Source: WHSW01 sp963828755 (lineage in GTDB: Bacteria > Actinomycetota > Thermoleophilia > Solirubrobacterales > 70-9). Taken from it: a DNA stretch of 64,000 nucleotides. Positions 43,244 to 51,159 of this stretch are shown piece by piece. The stretch lies in contig CAWHFY010000008.1 in NCBI GenBank assembly GCA_963828755.1, positions 1 through 64,000 on the forward strand, in the 5' to 3' direction. Position numbers and translations under genes: made by a program. The number at the start of each line of letters is the position of its first letter. The stretch's first letter is position 1. Below the pieces are notes generated by a model. The model was given only the letters and a program-made list of their open reading frames with translations. It did no database searches and was not told the DNA's origin.

Positions 43244-43908
43244 GGGCCTACCGCGCCCTGCTCGCCAAGGACGTGCGCACCGAGCTGCGCACCCTCGAGT
43301 CCGTGCCGGCGATGGCGCTGTTCAGCGTCACCACGTTCGTCCTCTTTCGTTTCGGCCTCGACCGCGAGCGGCTCGAGGGCAGCCTCGCCGCGGGCGTGCT
43401 GCTGGCGACGATCCTGTTCGCGGCGATCCTCGCGATCAACCGCGTCTTCGTCAGCGAGCGCGAGCAGGGCGGCTTCGACGTGATCCGCCTCGCCCCGGTC
43501 GACGCGACCGCGCTCTACGCGGCGAAGGTCTCGATCCTGATCATCTATCTGGTGGCCTTCGAGGTGATCGCCGTTCCGACGTTCGCGATCTTCTTCCTCG
43601 ACGACGCCGGCGGGCTGGTGCCGCTCGCCGGGGTGCTGGTGCTCGCCGACCTCGGGTTGGCGGCGATCGGTGCGTTGGTCTCCTCGATCGCGGTCAACTC
43701 GCGCGCCCGCGACCTGATCGCGCCGCTGCTACTGCTGCCGCTGCTGGTGCCGGTGATGATCGGCGCGGCCGGCGCGGCCGACCCGCTGCTCGCCGCCGGC
43801 GGGCCGTCCTACGACGGCTTCGGCAAGTGGGTGGCGGTGCTCGCTCTCTACGATGTTGTCTTCTGTCTCGTCGGCTATGCGGTCTACGAGTTCTTGCTCG
43901 AGGACTGA
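43240..43908 (+). CDS. ccmB: Heme exporter membrane protein CcmB
   Basis: The 222-residue membrane subunit that works with CcmA. About six hydrophobic helices are visible (for example LAAGVLLATILFAAILAINR, ALYAAKVSILIIYLVAFEVI, DLIAPLLLLPLLVPVMIGA), with the N-terminal amphipathic LLAKDVRTELRTLES typical of CcmB and FVSEREQGGFDVIRLAP in the cytoplasmic loop. GTG 43240 overlaps the ccmA stop. It is 20 nt upstream of ccmC. Confidence 0.87.
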   Translation: MRAYRALLAKDVRTELRTLESVPAMALFSVTTFVLFRFGLDRERLEGSLAAGVLLATILFAAILAINRVFVSEREQGGFDVIRLAPVDATALYAAKVSILIIYLVAFEVIAVPTFAIFFLDDAGGLVPLAGVLVLADLGLAAIGALVSSIAVNSRARDLIAPLLLLPLLVPVMIGAAGAADPLLAAGGPSYDGFGKWVAVLALYDVVFCLVGYAVYEFLLED

Positions 43909-43928
43909 GCCACGAACCCCTCAATCGG

Positions 43929-44672
43929 ATGAGCTTTCGCGCCCCCAGAATCCTTCCCGTCCTGACCGTGCTCGTGCTCACGGCGGGGTTTGCGATGGTC
44001 TTCCTCTGGACCCCCAACGACGCCGACCAGGGGTTCATCCAGAAGATCTTCTATCTGCACGTGCCGCTCGCGAGCGTCGCCCTGATCGGGTTCATGGTGG
44101 CCGCGGTGCACGCGATCCTGCACCTGCGCTCTGGCCTGTCGAAGTGGGACGTGCGGGCCTACGTCTCGATCCACATCTCGGTCATCTTCGGCGTCGGCGC
44201 GCTGATCACCGGGGCGATTTGGGCGAAGGCTTCGTGGGGTCACTGGTGGGTCTGGGACGAGCCGACCCTGGTCAGCTTCCTGATCGTCTTCCTCCTGTAC
44301 TGCACGTACTACCCGCTCCGCTACGCGATCGAGGACCGCGAGCGCCAAGCCCGCTACGCCTCGGTGTTCGCGATCATGGCCGGTGCCTTCGTGCCGCTCA
44401 ACTTCCTCGCGGTGCGCCTTGCCCAGACGCTGATCCACCCGCGCGTGTTCGCGACCAGCGACGGCGGCCTGCCGCCCAAGATGATGGTCACGTTCCTGAT
44501 CTGTTTCGCGGGCATGGCGTTGCTCTGGGAGACGCTGGTGCGGTTCGAGCTCGCCGCAAAGTCGTCCCGCGCGAAGCTGGGCCGCCTGCGACGCGCGCTC
44601 GAGGGCGACGACGCGTCGCCGGCGCCGAGCTCGCGGATCGCGCCGATGCCGCGCGAGGCGGCGCAGGGCTGA
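43929..44672 (+). CDS. ccmC: Heme-handling cytochrome c biogenesis protein CcmC (CcsA-like)
   Basis: A 247-residue six-helix membrane protein that binds heme for delivery during c-type cytochrome assembly. It shows the tryptophan-rich heme motif SWGHWWVWDEPTLVSF near residue 100 and conserved His residues in FYLHVPLAS and TLIHPRVFA that coordinate heme. ATG 43929. The stop overlaps the start of the small downstream gene as TGATG. No ccmE or ccmF follows, so the later steps must be encoded elsewhere. Confidence 0.9.
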   Translation: MSFRAPRILPVLTVLVLTAGFAMVFLWTPNDADQGFIQKIFYLHVPLASVALIGFMVAAVHAILHLRSGLSKWDVRAYVSIHISVIFGVGALITGAIWAKASWGHWWVWDEPTLVSFLIVFLLYCTYYPLRYAIEDRERQARYASVFAIMAGAFVPLNFLAVRLAQTLIHPRVFATSDGGLPPKMMVTFLICFAGMALLWETLVRFELAAKSSRAKLGRLRRALEGDDASPAPSSRIAPMPREAAQG

Positions 44673-44908
44673 TGCCGGCGCTCCCGCTCGACGAGGCCGG
44701 CAAGTACGTCGCTGGCGCCTACGTCGTCTTCCTCGCCCTGCTCTTGATCTACGTCGCGATCATGTCGATCCGCCTGGGCCGCATCGACCGCGAGCTCGCC
44801 GAGCTCGCTTCGCTCGCTGAGCAAAGGCGCGACACGTCCTCCGCTTCGCGTCCGGGCGTGTCGCGGTCGGCCGAGGGACGCCGCGCGGAGGAGAGCGCCC
44901 ATGTCTGA
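44672..44908 (+). CDS. ccmD: CcmD-like small membrane protein
   Basis: A 78-residue protein with one membrane helix (YVVFLALLLIYVAIMSIRLG) and the short cytoplasmic helix RIDRELAELASLAEQ, which matches the topology and position of CcmD. The C-terminal 28 residues (SSASRPGVSRSAEGRRAEES) are unusually long for CcmD and their DNA holds two inverted repeats that include the hemA ribosome site. It overlaps the hemA start by 8 nt. Confidence 0.7.
   Translation: MPALPLDEAGKYVAGAYVVFLALLLIYVAIMSIRLGRIDRELAELASLAEQRRDTSSASRPGVSRSAEGRRAEESAHV
44828..44892 (+). promoter_or_regulatory. Putative RNA structure over the hemA ribosome-binding site
   Basis: Two perfect inverted repeats overlap here. CGCGACACG (44828) pairs with CGTGTCGCG (44857), leaving a 20-nt loop that starts with TCCTCCGC. 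TCCTCCGC (44837) can instead pair with GCGGAGGA (44885), which contains GGAGGA, the hemA Shine-Dalgarno 8 nt before ATG 44901. This could hide or expose the hemA ribosome site, depending on translation of ccmD. Function is inferred. Confidence 0.45.
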
Positions 44909-46247
44909 ACTGCTCGCGCTGGGCGTCTCCCACAAGACCGCACCGCTGGAGCTCCGTGAGCGAATGGCGCTGACCGAGGGGCGCGCGGTCGGGATTCTCA
45001 ACGACCTGGTCGAGCGCCCGGAGGTGCTCGAGGCGGCGGCGATCTCGACCTGCAACCGCACCGAGCTGTACCTGTACGCGTCGGACGCGGTCGGCGCCGA
45101 GGCGGCGGCGCTCGGGCTGCTCTCGCGCGAGGCCGAGACCCAGCCGACCGAGCTCGTCGCCCACCTCTACTCGGTGCGCGGCACCGATGCCGCCGACCAT
45201 CTGCTGCGCGTCTCGGCCGGGCTCGACTCGATGATCATCGGCGAGACCGAGATCCAGGGCCAGGTCAAGCGCGCCTACGAGCTGGCCCTGGTCGAGGGCG
45301 CCACCGGGCCGGTACTCAACCGGCTCTTTCGCGCCGCGCTCGCCGCGGGCAAGCGCGCCCGCGCCGAGACCGGGATCTCGGAGCGCTCGATGTCGATCCC
45401 GTCGGTCGCGGTGGAGCTGGCCCGCCGCACGCTCGGCGAGCTCGACGACCGCCGCGTGCTCGTCGTCGGCGCCGGCGAAACGGCCGAGCTGACCGCTCGG
45501 GCACTGGCGACCAAGGGCGTCGAGGCGATCTTCATCGCCAACCGCCACTACGACCGCGCGATCGGTCTCGCCGAGCGCTTCGGCGGCCACGCGGTCCGCT
45601 TCGAGGACCTGCCCGAGGAGCTCACCGACGCCGACATCGTCGTCACCTCGACCAGCTCGCCGCACCACGTGATCGAGCGCGAGGCGCTCGCCGAGGTGAT
45701 GAGCGACCGCGACGGGCGCCCGCTCTTGCTGATCGACCTCGCCGTCCCGCGCGATATTCACCCGACCTGCCGCGACCTCCCCGGGGTCAGCCTCTACGAC
45801 ATGGATGACCTGCAGTCGCTGGTCGAGCGCAACGTCTCCAGCCGCGCAGCGGAAGCGCACCAGGCCGAGCGCATCCTGCGGTCGGAGCTGGGCCGTTTCG
45901 ACGGCTGGCTCGCCGCGCAGGATGTGACCCCGACGATCGCCGCGCTGCGCGAGCGCGCCGACGAGGTGGTCGAGCGCGTCCTGGCTGAGAACGACGAGCG
46001 ATGGGAGGGCCTCACCGACGCCGACCGCGCGCGCCTGCAGACCGCGGCCCGCGCGATCGCCTCGCGCCTGCTGCACGAGCCGACCCTTCGCCTGAAGCGC
46101 GACGCGGGCGAGCCCGACGCGTACAACCGGGTGACCGTGCTGCGCGACCTGTTCGGCCTCGATCCCGGCAGCGAGCCGCTCGAGTCGACGGCGACCGTCT
46201 CCGACCTGAACGAGCGGCGCGAGCGCCAGCGCGGCAACGGTCGGTGA
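44901..46247 (+). CDS. hemA: Glutamyl-tRNA reductase
   Basis: First committed enzyme of C5-pathway tetrapyrrole synthesis, reducing glutamyl-tRNA to glutamate-1-semialdehyde. The catalytic Cys lies in AISTCNRTELYLY (near residue 50), the active-site segment DSMIIGETEIQGQVK follows, NADPH binds VLVVGAGETAELTARAL, and the C-terminal dimerisation helix is present. The 448-residue length is normal. Start ATG 44901 with GGAGGA 8 nt upstream; it overlaps ccmD by 8 nt and hemC by 4. Translation may be modulated by the structure over its ribosome site. Confidence 0.95.
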   Translation: MSELLALGVSHKTAPLELRERMALTEGRAVGILNDLVERPEVLEAAAISTCNRTELYLYASDAVGAEAAALGLLSREAETQPTELVAHLYSVRGTDAADHLLRVSAGLDSMIIGETEIQGQVKRAYELALVEGATGPVLNRLFRAALAAGKRARAETGISERSMSIPSVAVELARRTLGELDDRRVLVVGAGETAELTARALATKGVEAIFIANRHYDRAIGLAERFGGHAVRFEDLPEELTDADIVVTSTSSPHHVIEREALAEVMSDRDGRPLLLIDLAVPRDIHPTCRDLPGVSLYDMDDLQSLVERNVSSRAAEAHQAERILRSELGRFDGWLAAQDVTPTIAALRERADEVVERVLAENDERWEGLTDADRARLQTAARAIASRLLHEPTLRLKRDAGEPDAYNRVTVLRDLFGLDPGSEPLESTATVSDLNERRERQRGNGR

Positions 46248-47119
46248 GCGGGCTCCGGCTCGGGTCGCGCGGCAGCACCCTGGCGCTGATCCAGGCCGAG
46301 GCGGTGGCCGCGGCCCTCGGCGGCGCGGAGGTGGTCACTTTGCGCACCGCCGACGACGCGGTCGGCGACAAGGCCCGCTTCGTGCGCGGGGTCGAGCGCG
46401 CGATCATCGACGGTGCGGTCCAACTCGGGGTGCACTCCGCCAAGGACCTTCCCGGCGACCTGCCCGAGGGCCTGGCGTTGGTCGGCGTCCCCGGTCGGGA
46501 GGACCCCACCGACGCGTTCGTCGGTCGTGCCGGATCGCTCGGCGAGCTCGCCGAGGGCGCCCGGGTCGGGACCTCGAGCCTGCGCCGCGGCTCTCAGCTG
46601 CTCGCGCTGCGCCCCGACGTCGAGATCCTCGAGTTGCGCGGCAACGTGGACACCCGCCTCGCGAAGCTCGCCGAGGGCGGTTACGACGGGATCGTGCTGG
46701 CAAGCGCCGGGCTCGCCCGGCTCGGGCGCGCCGGCGAGGTTTCGTTCCGGTTCGGGCTCGACGAGATGACCCCGGCGGCCGGGCAGGGCTGCTTGGCCCT
46801 CGAGGCCCGGGCCGACGACCAGCCGACCGCCGCCGCGGCCGGCGGGATCACCGATCGCGCCGCGCTGGTCGAGCTGACCGCCGAGCGGGCCGCGGTGCGG
46901 GCCCTGGGCGCCGACTGCGAGACCCCGGTCGGGATCTGCGCTCGCGCCGCCGAGGGCGAGCTGGTCCTGCTCGGCTACGCGGGGCTCGCCGACGGCAGCG
47001 AGTGGGTTCGCGACCGGGTCGCCGGCGATCCCGACCAGCCTGCGGCGCTCGGCGAGTCGCTGGCCGAGCGGATGCTCGCCGCCGGGGCGGGCGAGATCCT
47101 CGCCCGCGCGAGCGGCTGA
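46244..47119 (+). CDS. hemC: Porphobilinogen deaminase (hydroxymethylbilane synthase)
   Basis: This enzyme joins four porphobilinogens into hydroxymethylbilane. The 291-residue protein starts with LRLGSRGSTLALIQAEAV, has LGVHSAKDLPGDLPEGL, GTSSLRRGSQLLALRPD and the dipyrromethane cofactor site in GADCETPVG with the attached Cys. Slightly shorter than E. coli HemC (313), with a short first loop. GTG 46244 overlaps the hemA stop as GTGA. It is 45 nt before cobA/hemD. Confidence 0.94.
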   Translation: MSGLRLGSRGSTLALIQAEAVAAALGGAEVVTLRTADDAVGDKARFVRGVERAIIDGAVQLGVHSAKDLPGDLPEGLALVGVPGREDPTDAFVGRAGSLGELAEGARVGTSSLRRGSQLLALRPDVEILELRGNVDTRLAKLAEGGYDGIVLASAGLARLGRAGEVSFRFGLDEMTPAAGQGCLALEARADDQPTAAAAGGITDRAALVELTAERAAVRALGADCETPVGICARAAEGELVLLGYAGLADGSEWVRDRVAGDPDQPAALGESLAERMLAAGAGEILARASG

Positions 47120-47164
47120 GCGGCGCCGGTTTGGGTGCCGCGGGCATCTGCCACAGTTGCGCGC

Positions 47165-48691
47165 GTGAGCGATTCGCGCCCTGCCCGCCCCGGCGTTGCC
47201 TACCTGGTGGGAGCCGGCCCCGGTGACCCGGGGCTGATGACCGCTCGCGCGCTGGAGCTGATCGCGAGCGCGGACGTGATCCTCTATGACCGCCTGATCC
47301 CCGATGGAGCGCTCGATGGCGCCCGCGCTGACGCCGAGCTCGTCTACGTCGGCAAGCGCCCCGGCTTCAACGCCATGGAGCAGGAGGAGACCGAGGCGCT
47401 GATGGCGGCGCGAGCGGGCGCCGGGCTCAGCGTCGTGCGGCTCAAGGGCGGCGACCCGTTCGTGTTCGGCCGCGGCGGCGAGGAGGCCGAAACGCTGCGC
47501 GACGCCGGGATCGAGTTCGAGGTCGTCCCCGGGGTCACGGCCGGCGTCGCCGCGCCCGCCTACGCGGGGATCCCGGTGACCCACCGAGACGACGCTTCCG
47601 CGGTCGCGTTTGTCACCGGCCACGAGGATCCCGAGAAGCCCGAGACGGCGCTCGACTGGGAAGCGCTCGCGAGCTTCCCGGGAACCCTGGTCCTGTACAT
47701 GGGGGTCAGGAACCTGCCGCTGATCGCTGAGCGGCTCGCCGCCTCGGGACGCGACCCGTCCGAGCCCGCGGCCGCGGTCGAGCGCGGGACCCGGCCAGGC
47801 CAGCGCACCGTGGTCTCGACCCTCGCCGATTTGCCGGCGGCGGTCGCCGCGGCCGAGATCAAGGCGCCCGCGATCCTGCTGTTCGGCCCGGTGGCCGCGC
47901 GACGCGACCGGATCGCCTGGCTCGAGCGCCGCCCGCTACACGGCAAGCGGATCGTTGTCACCCGAGCACGCGCCCAGGCAAGCGGCCTCGCCGCGACGTT
48001 GCGCGAGCTCGGCGCCGAGGTCGTGCAGCTGCCGGCGATCCGGATCGAGCCGACCCTCGAGACCGATGAGGTCCGCGACGCGGTCGCCGACCTGCACACC
48101 TACGCGCTCGTCTGCCTGACCAGCCCGAATGGGGCTCGGCTGCTGTTCGAGGCGATGGCGGCCCAGGGCCGCGACGCCCGCGCGCTCGCCAACGCGGCCG
48201 TCGCCGCGATCGGCCCGGGGACGGCCGCGGCGCTCGCCGAGCACGGTGTGATCGCCGACATCGTGCCGGAGCGGTTCGTCGCCGAGGCGCTGATCGAGGC
48301 CCTGGCCGCCGTCGACGTGAACGGCCGGCCGGTGCTCGTCGCCCGCGCCGCCGAGGCACGCGACGTGCTGCCCGAGGCGCTCGCCGAGCGTGGCGGCCAG
48401 GTCGACGTCGTTGCGCTATACGAGACCCTCCGCGAGCCCGCCGAGCCGGCGGCGCTCGAGGCCGCGCAGACGGCCGACTACGTCACCTTCACGTCGTCGT
48501 CGACGGTCCGCAACCTGCTCGACGCCGCCGGCGACCGCTTCCCGAGCGCCGCCAAGGTGGTCTCGATCGGCCCGGTGACGAGCGCCACCGCGCGCGAGCT
48601 CGGGCTCGAGGTCGCGATCGAGGCCGAGCGCCACGACCCCTCGGGTGTGGTCGAGGCGCTGGTCGCCGACGCGGGCGGGACCGAGGAGTGA
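47165..48691 (+). CDS. cobA-hemD: Fused uroporphyrinogen-III methyltransferase / uroporphyrinogen-III synthase
   Basis: A 508-residue bifunctional protein. The N-terminal half is CobA/SUMT: VAYLVGAGPGDPGLMTARAL, VVRLKGGDPFVFGRGGEEAE, VPGVTAGVAAPAYAGIPVTH and LVLYMGVRNL bind SAM and uroporphyrinogen III to make precorrin-2. The C-terminal half is HemD: LHGKRIVVTRARAQASGLAA and VTFTSSSTVRNLLDAAG close hydroxymethylbilane into uroporphyrinogen III. The fusion is known in actinobacteria. GTG 47165 starts it. A perfect palindrome after the stop probably ends the operon. hemB and hemL are absent from this run. Confidence 0.93.
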   Translation: MSDSRPARPGVAYLVGAGPGDPGLMTARALELIASADVILYDRLIPDGALDGARADAELVYVGKRPGFNAMEQEETEALMAARAGAGLSVVRLKGGDPFVFGRGGEEAETLRDAGIEFEVVPGVTAGVAAPAYAGIPVTHRDDASAVAFVTGHEDPEKPETALDWEALASFPGTLVLYMGVRNLPLIAERLAASGRDPSEPAAAVERGTRPGQRTVVSTLADLPAAVAAAEIKAPAILLFGPVAARRDRIAWLERRPLHGKRIVVTRARAQASGLAATLRELGAEVVQLPAIRIEPTLETDEVRDAVADLHTYALVCLTSPNGARLLFEAMAAQGRDARALANAAVAAIGPGTAAALAEHGVIADIVPERFVAEALIEALAAVDVNGRPVLVARAAEARDVLPEALAERGGQVDVVALYETLREPAEPAALEAAQTADYVTFTSSSTVRNLLDAAGDRFPSAAKVVSIGPVTSATARELGLEVAIEAERHDPSGVVEALVADAGGTEE

Positions 48692-48731
48692 GGTCTGCGG
48701 TCGGGGGCCTCGATGCGACGCCTGCCCCGAC

Positions 48732-48779
48732 GCCGAAAGTCGCCTGAGACACGCGAGGCGGGTCTCAGGCGACACTCGG
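48732..48779. repeat. 48-nt palindromic repeat, copy A (also bidirectional terminator)
   Basis: GTCGCCTGAGAC (48739) pairs perfectly with GTCTCAGGCGAC (48762) across an 11-nt loop. Flanks are GCCGAAA and CACTCGG. The hairpin lies between the convergent cobA/hemD and merR genes, where it can terminate both. A 48-nt relative with the same flanks lies at 52,836. Confidence 0.7.
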
Positions 48780-48805
48780 GCGCCACGCCACGCCACGCTC
48801 GGCGG

Positions 48806-49189
48806 TTAAGTGCCGCAGCGCTCGCGGTACAGGCTGAGCTTGTAATCGACGAGCTCGAGGTTGTGCTGCAGCTCGTCGATCTTCGCGATCACCTCGGCGC
48901 GGTGGGCCTCGAGCAGCTCGAGGCGCTCGGCCTCGTTGCCCTCGCCCTCGCGAACGAGCTCGGCGTAGCGGCGGATCTTGCGGATCGGCATCCCGGTGGC
49001 GCGCAGGCGGGTGACGAGGACGACCCAGTCGACGTCGGCGGCGGAGTAGCGCCGGTGCCCGGAACCGTTGCGCCCCACCCCGTTGAGCAGACCGGCGCGC
49101 TCGTAGTAGCGGAGCGTGTGATTGGTGAGCCCGGTGCGCTCGGCGACGTCGGAAATAGTCAGCGCGTCCGGTGGGGCGATCGTGGCCAC
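48806..49189 (-). CDS. MerR-family transcriptional regulator
   Basis: A 127-residue MerR-type activator. The winged helix reads ALTISDVAERTGLTNHTLRY, YERAGLLNGVGRNGSGHRRY and DVDWVVLVTRLRATGMPIRK; a coiled-coil dimerisation helix follows (LELLEAHRAEVIAKIDELQH). It ends with KLSLYRERCGT, with only one Cys, so it is not a classic metal sensor and falls in the YhdM/drug-sensor-like group that pairs with aldo/keto reductases. ATG 49189 lies 6 nt after a -10 box, so the transcript is probably leaderless. It controls itself and the divergent reductase. Confidence 0.9.
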   Translation of the reverse strand: MATIAPPDALTISDVAERTGLTNHTLRYYERAGLLNGVGRNGSGHRRYSAADVDWVVLVTRLRATGMPIRKIRRYAELVREGEGNEAERLELLEAHRAEVIAKIDELQHNLELVDYKLSLYRERCGT

Positions 49190-49195
49190 ATCAGA

Positions 49196-49273
49196 AAGTT
49201 AGATGTTCGAGCGCGCTCGAAGTCAAGGATTCCTGAATCGCCTTGACTTAGAGCGCGCTCGAACTCCTAGCGT
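49196..49273. promoter_or_regulatory. Divergent MerR-controlled promoters with 19-bp spacers
   Basis: For the reductase: -35 TTGACT (49243-49248), 19-bp spacer, -10 TAGCGT (49268-49273); the spacer holds the palindrome GAGCGCGCTC. For merR, on the minus strand: -35 TTGACT (49226-49221), 19-bp spacer with the same GAGCGCGCTC, -10 TAACTT (49201-49196). A 19-bp spacer is the hallmark of MerR-activated promoters, because the regulator must untwist it. Both operators are near mirror images. Confidence 0.8.
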
Positions 49274-49307
49274 GGGTAGGGAGGGGATGAACGACGAAGG
49301 AGTTGCA

Positions 49308-50294
49308 ATGGAGCGACGCACGCTTGGACACGGACTTGAGGTCTCGGCACTCGGCCTCGGATGCATGGGAATGTCGGCCTTCTACGGCTCGGCCGACGAG
49401 GACGAGGCGGTGGCCACGATCCAGCGCACCCTCGACCTCGGCATCGACTTCCTCGACACGGCCGAGATGTACGGGCCGTTCGAGAACGAGAAGCTGGTTG
49501 GCAAGGCGGTCGCCGGCAGGCGCGACGAGTACGTGATCGCGACCAAGTTCGGTGTGCGCCCGGAGCGCAACTCGGACGGCGAGTGGACGCGGGTCATCGA
49601 CGGCTCGCCCGACAACGTGCGACGCTCGGTCGAGGGCTCGCTGGTGCGGCTCGGGACGGACCGGATCGACCTCTACTACCAGCACCGTATGGACCCGAAC
49701 GTGCCGATCGAAGAGACCGTCGGCGCGCTTGGCGAGCTGGTCGAGGAGGGCAAGATCCTCCACATCGGCCTCAGTGAGGCGGCGCCGGAGCGGATCCGCA
49801 AGGCGCATGAGGCGCACCCGATCACCGCGGTGCAGACCGAGTACTCGCTGTGGACGCGCGACCTCGAGGCGGAGATCCTGCCGACCTTGCGCGAGCTCGG
49901 GATCGGCCTGGTCGCCTACTCGCCGCTTGGTCGCGGCTTTCTCTCCGGGCGCTTCAAGTCGCCCGAGGAGCTGGATCAGGACGACTTCCGCCGCCACGGC
50001 CCGCGCTTCACAGGCGACAACCTGGAGGCGAACCTGGGGCTCGCCGCGAAGGTTGAGGAGCTAGCGGACGAGAAGGGCGTGACGGCAGCTCAGCTGGCGC
50101 TCGCCTGGGTGCTCGCCCAGGGGGACGACATCATCCCGATCCCGGGCACGAAGCGGCGGGAGTACCTCGAGCAGAACGCCGACGCCACCGAGGTCGAGCT
50201 CACAAACGCCGACCTCGCCCGGATCGACGCCGAGCTGCCCGAGGCGGCCGGCGACCGCTACGACAAGGCGGGGATGACCGCGGTCAACATCTGA
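49308..50294 (+). CDS. Aldo/keto reductase
   Basis: A 328-residue NADPH-dependent reductase of the AKR superfamily, YajO/Tas-like group. It shows LGLGCMGMSAFYGSADEDEA, FLDTAEMYGPFENEKLVGKA with catalytic Asp and Tyr, VIATKFGVRPERN with Lys, DLYYQHRMDPNVPIEET with His, and VQTEYSLWTRDLEAEIL. AAGGAG 6 nt before ATG 49308 fixes this start over ATG 49287. Induced by the divergent MerR, it probably detoxifies reactive carbonyls; the inducing compound is unknown. Confidence 0.92.
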   Translation: MERRTLGHGLEVSALGLGCMGMSAFYGSADEDEAVATIQRTLDLGIDFLDTAEMYGPFENEKLVGKAVAGRRDEYVIATKFGVRPERNSDGEWTRVIDGSPDNVRRSVEGSLVRLGTDRIDLYYQHRMDPNVPIEETVGALGELVEEGKILHIGLSEAAPERIRKAHEAHPITAVQTEYSLWTRDLEAEILPTLRELGIGLVAYSPLGRGFLSGRFKSPEELDQDDFRRHGPRFTGDNLEANLGLAAKVEELADEKGVTAAQLALAWVLAQGDDIIPIPGTKRREYLEQNADATEVELTNADLARIDAELPEAAGDRYDKAGMTAVNI

Positions 50295-50342
50295 GCGCCG
50301 CCTCCGGCCCCGAGCTCGCGGACTAGATTCCGGCCGCAGTAG

Positions 50343-51152
50343 GCGCGGCCGATCACCTTCCTCTCCGACTACGGCACCGCGGATGAGTTCGCCGGCGTCT
50401 GTCGGGCCGTGATCGCGCGGATCGCGCCCGAGGCGACGGTCATCGACCTCAGCCATGGGATCGCGCGACACAGCGTCGGCCAGGGAGCGGCGGTGCTCGC
50501 CCACGCGCTTCAGTTCGCCCCGGCGGGAGTGCACCTGGCCGTGGTCGACCCGGGCGTCGGCACGGCGCGCCGCGCGGTGGCGGTCGAGGCCGCCGAGGAG
50601 GGCCGCCACCTCGTCGGGCCCGACAACGGGCTGCTGGCGCTGGCGCTCGAGCGGTTCGGAGGCCCGGTAGCCGCGGTCGACCTGGCCGAGTCGCCGGTAC
50701 GGCTCGCGCCGGTCTCGGCGACGTTCCACGGGCGCGACCTGTTCGCACCGGTCGCCGCGCACCTGGCGCTCGGCGCCCCGCTCGAGTCGCTGGGCGCGGC
50801 AATCGAGCCGGCGACGCTTGCCGCGATCGAACGTGGCGAGCCGGCGATCGAGCCGGGGCTCAGCCTCGACGCCGAGGTCGGCCACGTCGATGCCTTCGGC
50901 AACCTGTCGCTGATCGCGACCGCGGCGGACGCCGACGACGCCGGGCTCGAGCCCGGGAAGGGCCTGCGGGTCCGCGGCCCGCGCCGCTCCGCGGAGGCTA
51001 CCTACGCGCTGACCTTCGCCGATGCCGACCACGGCGACATGGTGCTGTTGGTCGACTCGGCCCGTTCGCTGTCGCTCGCGGTCAACCGCGGCGACGCCTC
51101 GCGGACGCTCGACCTGAGCGCCGGCGACCGGGTCACGCTGACCCGGCTGTGA
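50343..51152 (+). CDS. SAM hydrolase / fluorinase-like (DUF62) protein
   Basis: A 269-residue S-adenosyl-L-methionine hydroxide adenosyltransferase-type protein, which splits SAM with water to adenosine and methionine. It reads PITFLSDYGTADEFAGVCRA, VIDLSHGIARHSVGQGA, VHLAVVDPGVGTARRAVAVE, and FHGRDLFAPVAAHLALG; the Asp, His and Arg of these motifs are those of the active site. No start codon precedes PITFLSD: TAG lies directly in front, and removing one A at 50341 would give GTGGCGCGG. A start is therefore probably hidden by an indel. birA follows 7 nt later. Confidence 0.83.
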   Translation, partial: ARPITFLSDYGTADEFAGVCRAVIARIAPEATVIDLSHGIARHSVGQGAAVLAHALQFAPAGVHLAVVDPGVGTARRAVAVEAAEEGRHLVGPDNGLLALALERFGGPVAAVDLAESPVRLAPVSATFHGRDLFAPVAAHLALGAPLESLGAAIEPATLAAIERGEPAIEPGLSLDAEVGHVDAFGNLSLIATAADADDAGLEPGKGLRVRGPRRSAEATYALTFADADHGDMVLLVDSARSLSLAVNRGDASRTLDLSAGDRVTLTRL

Positions 51153-51159
51153 GGGGACG

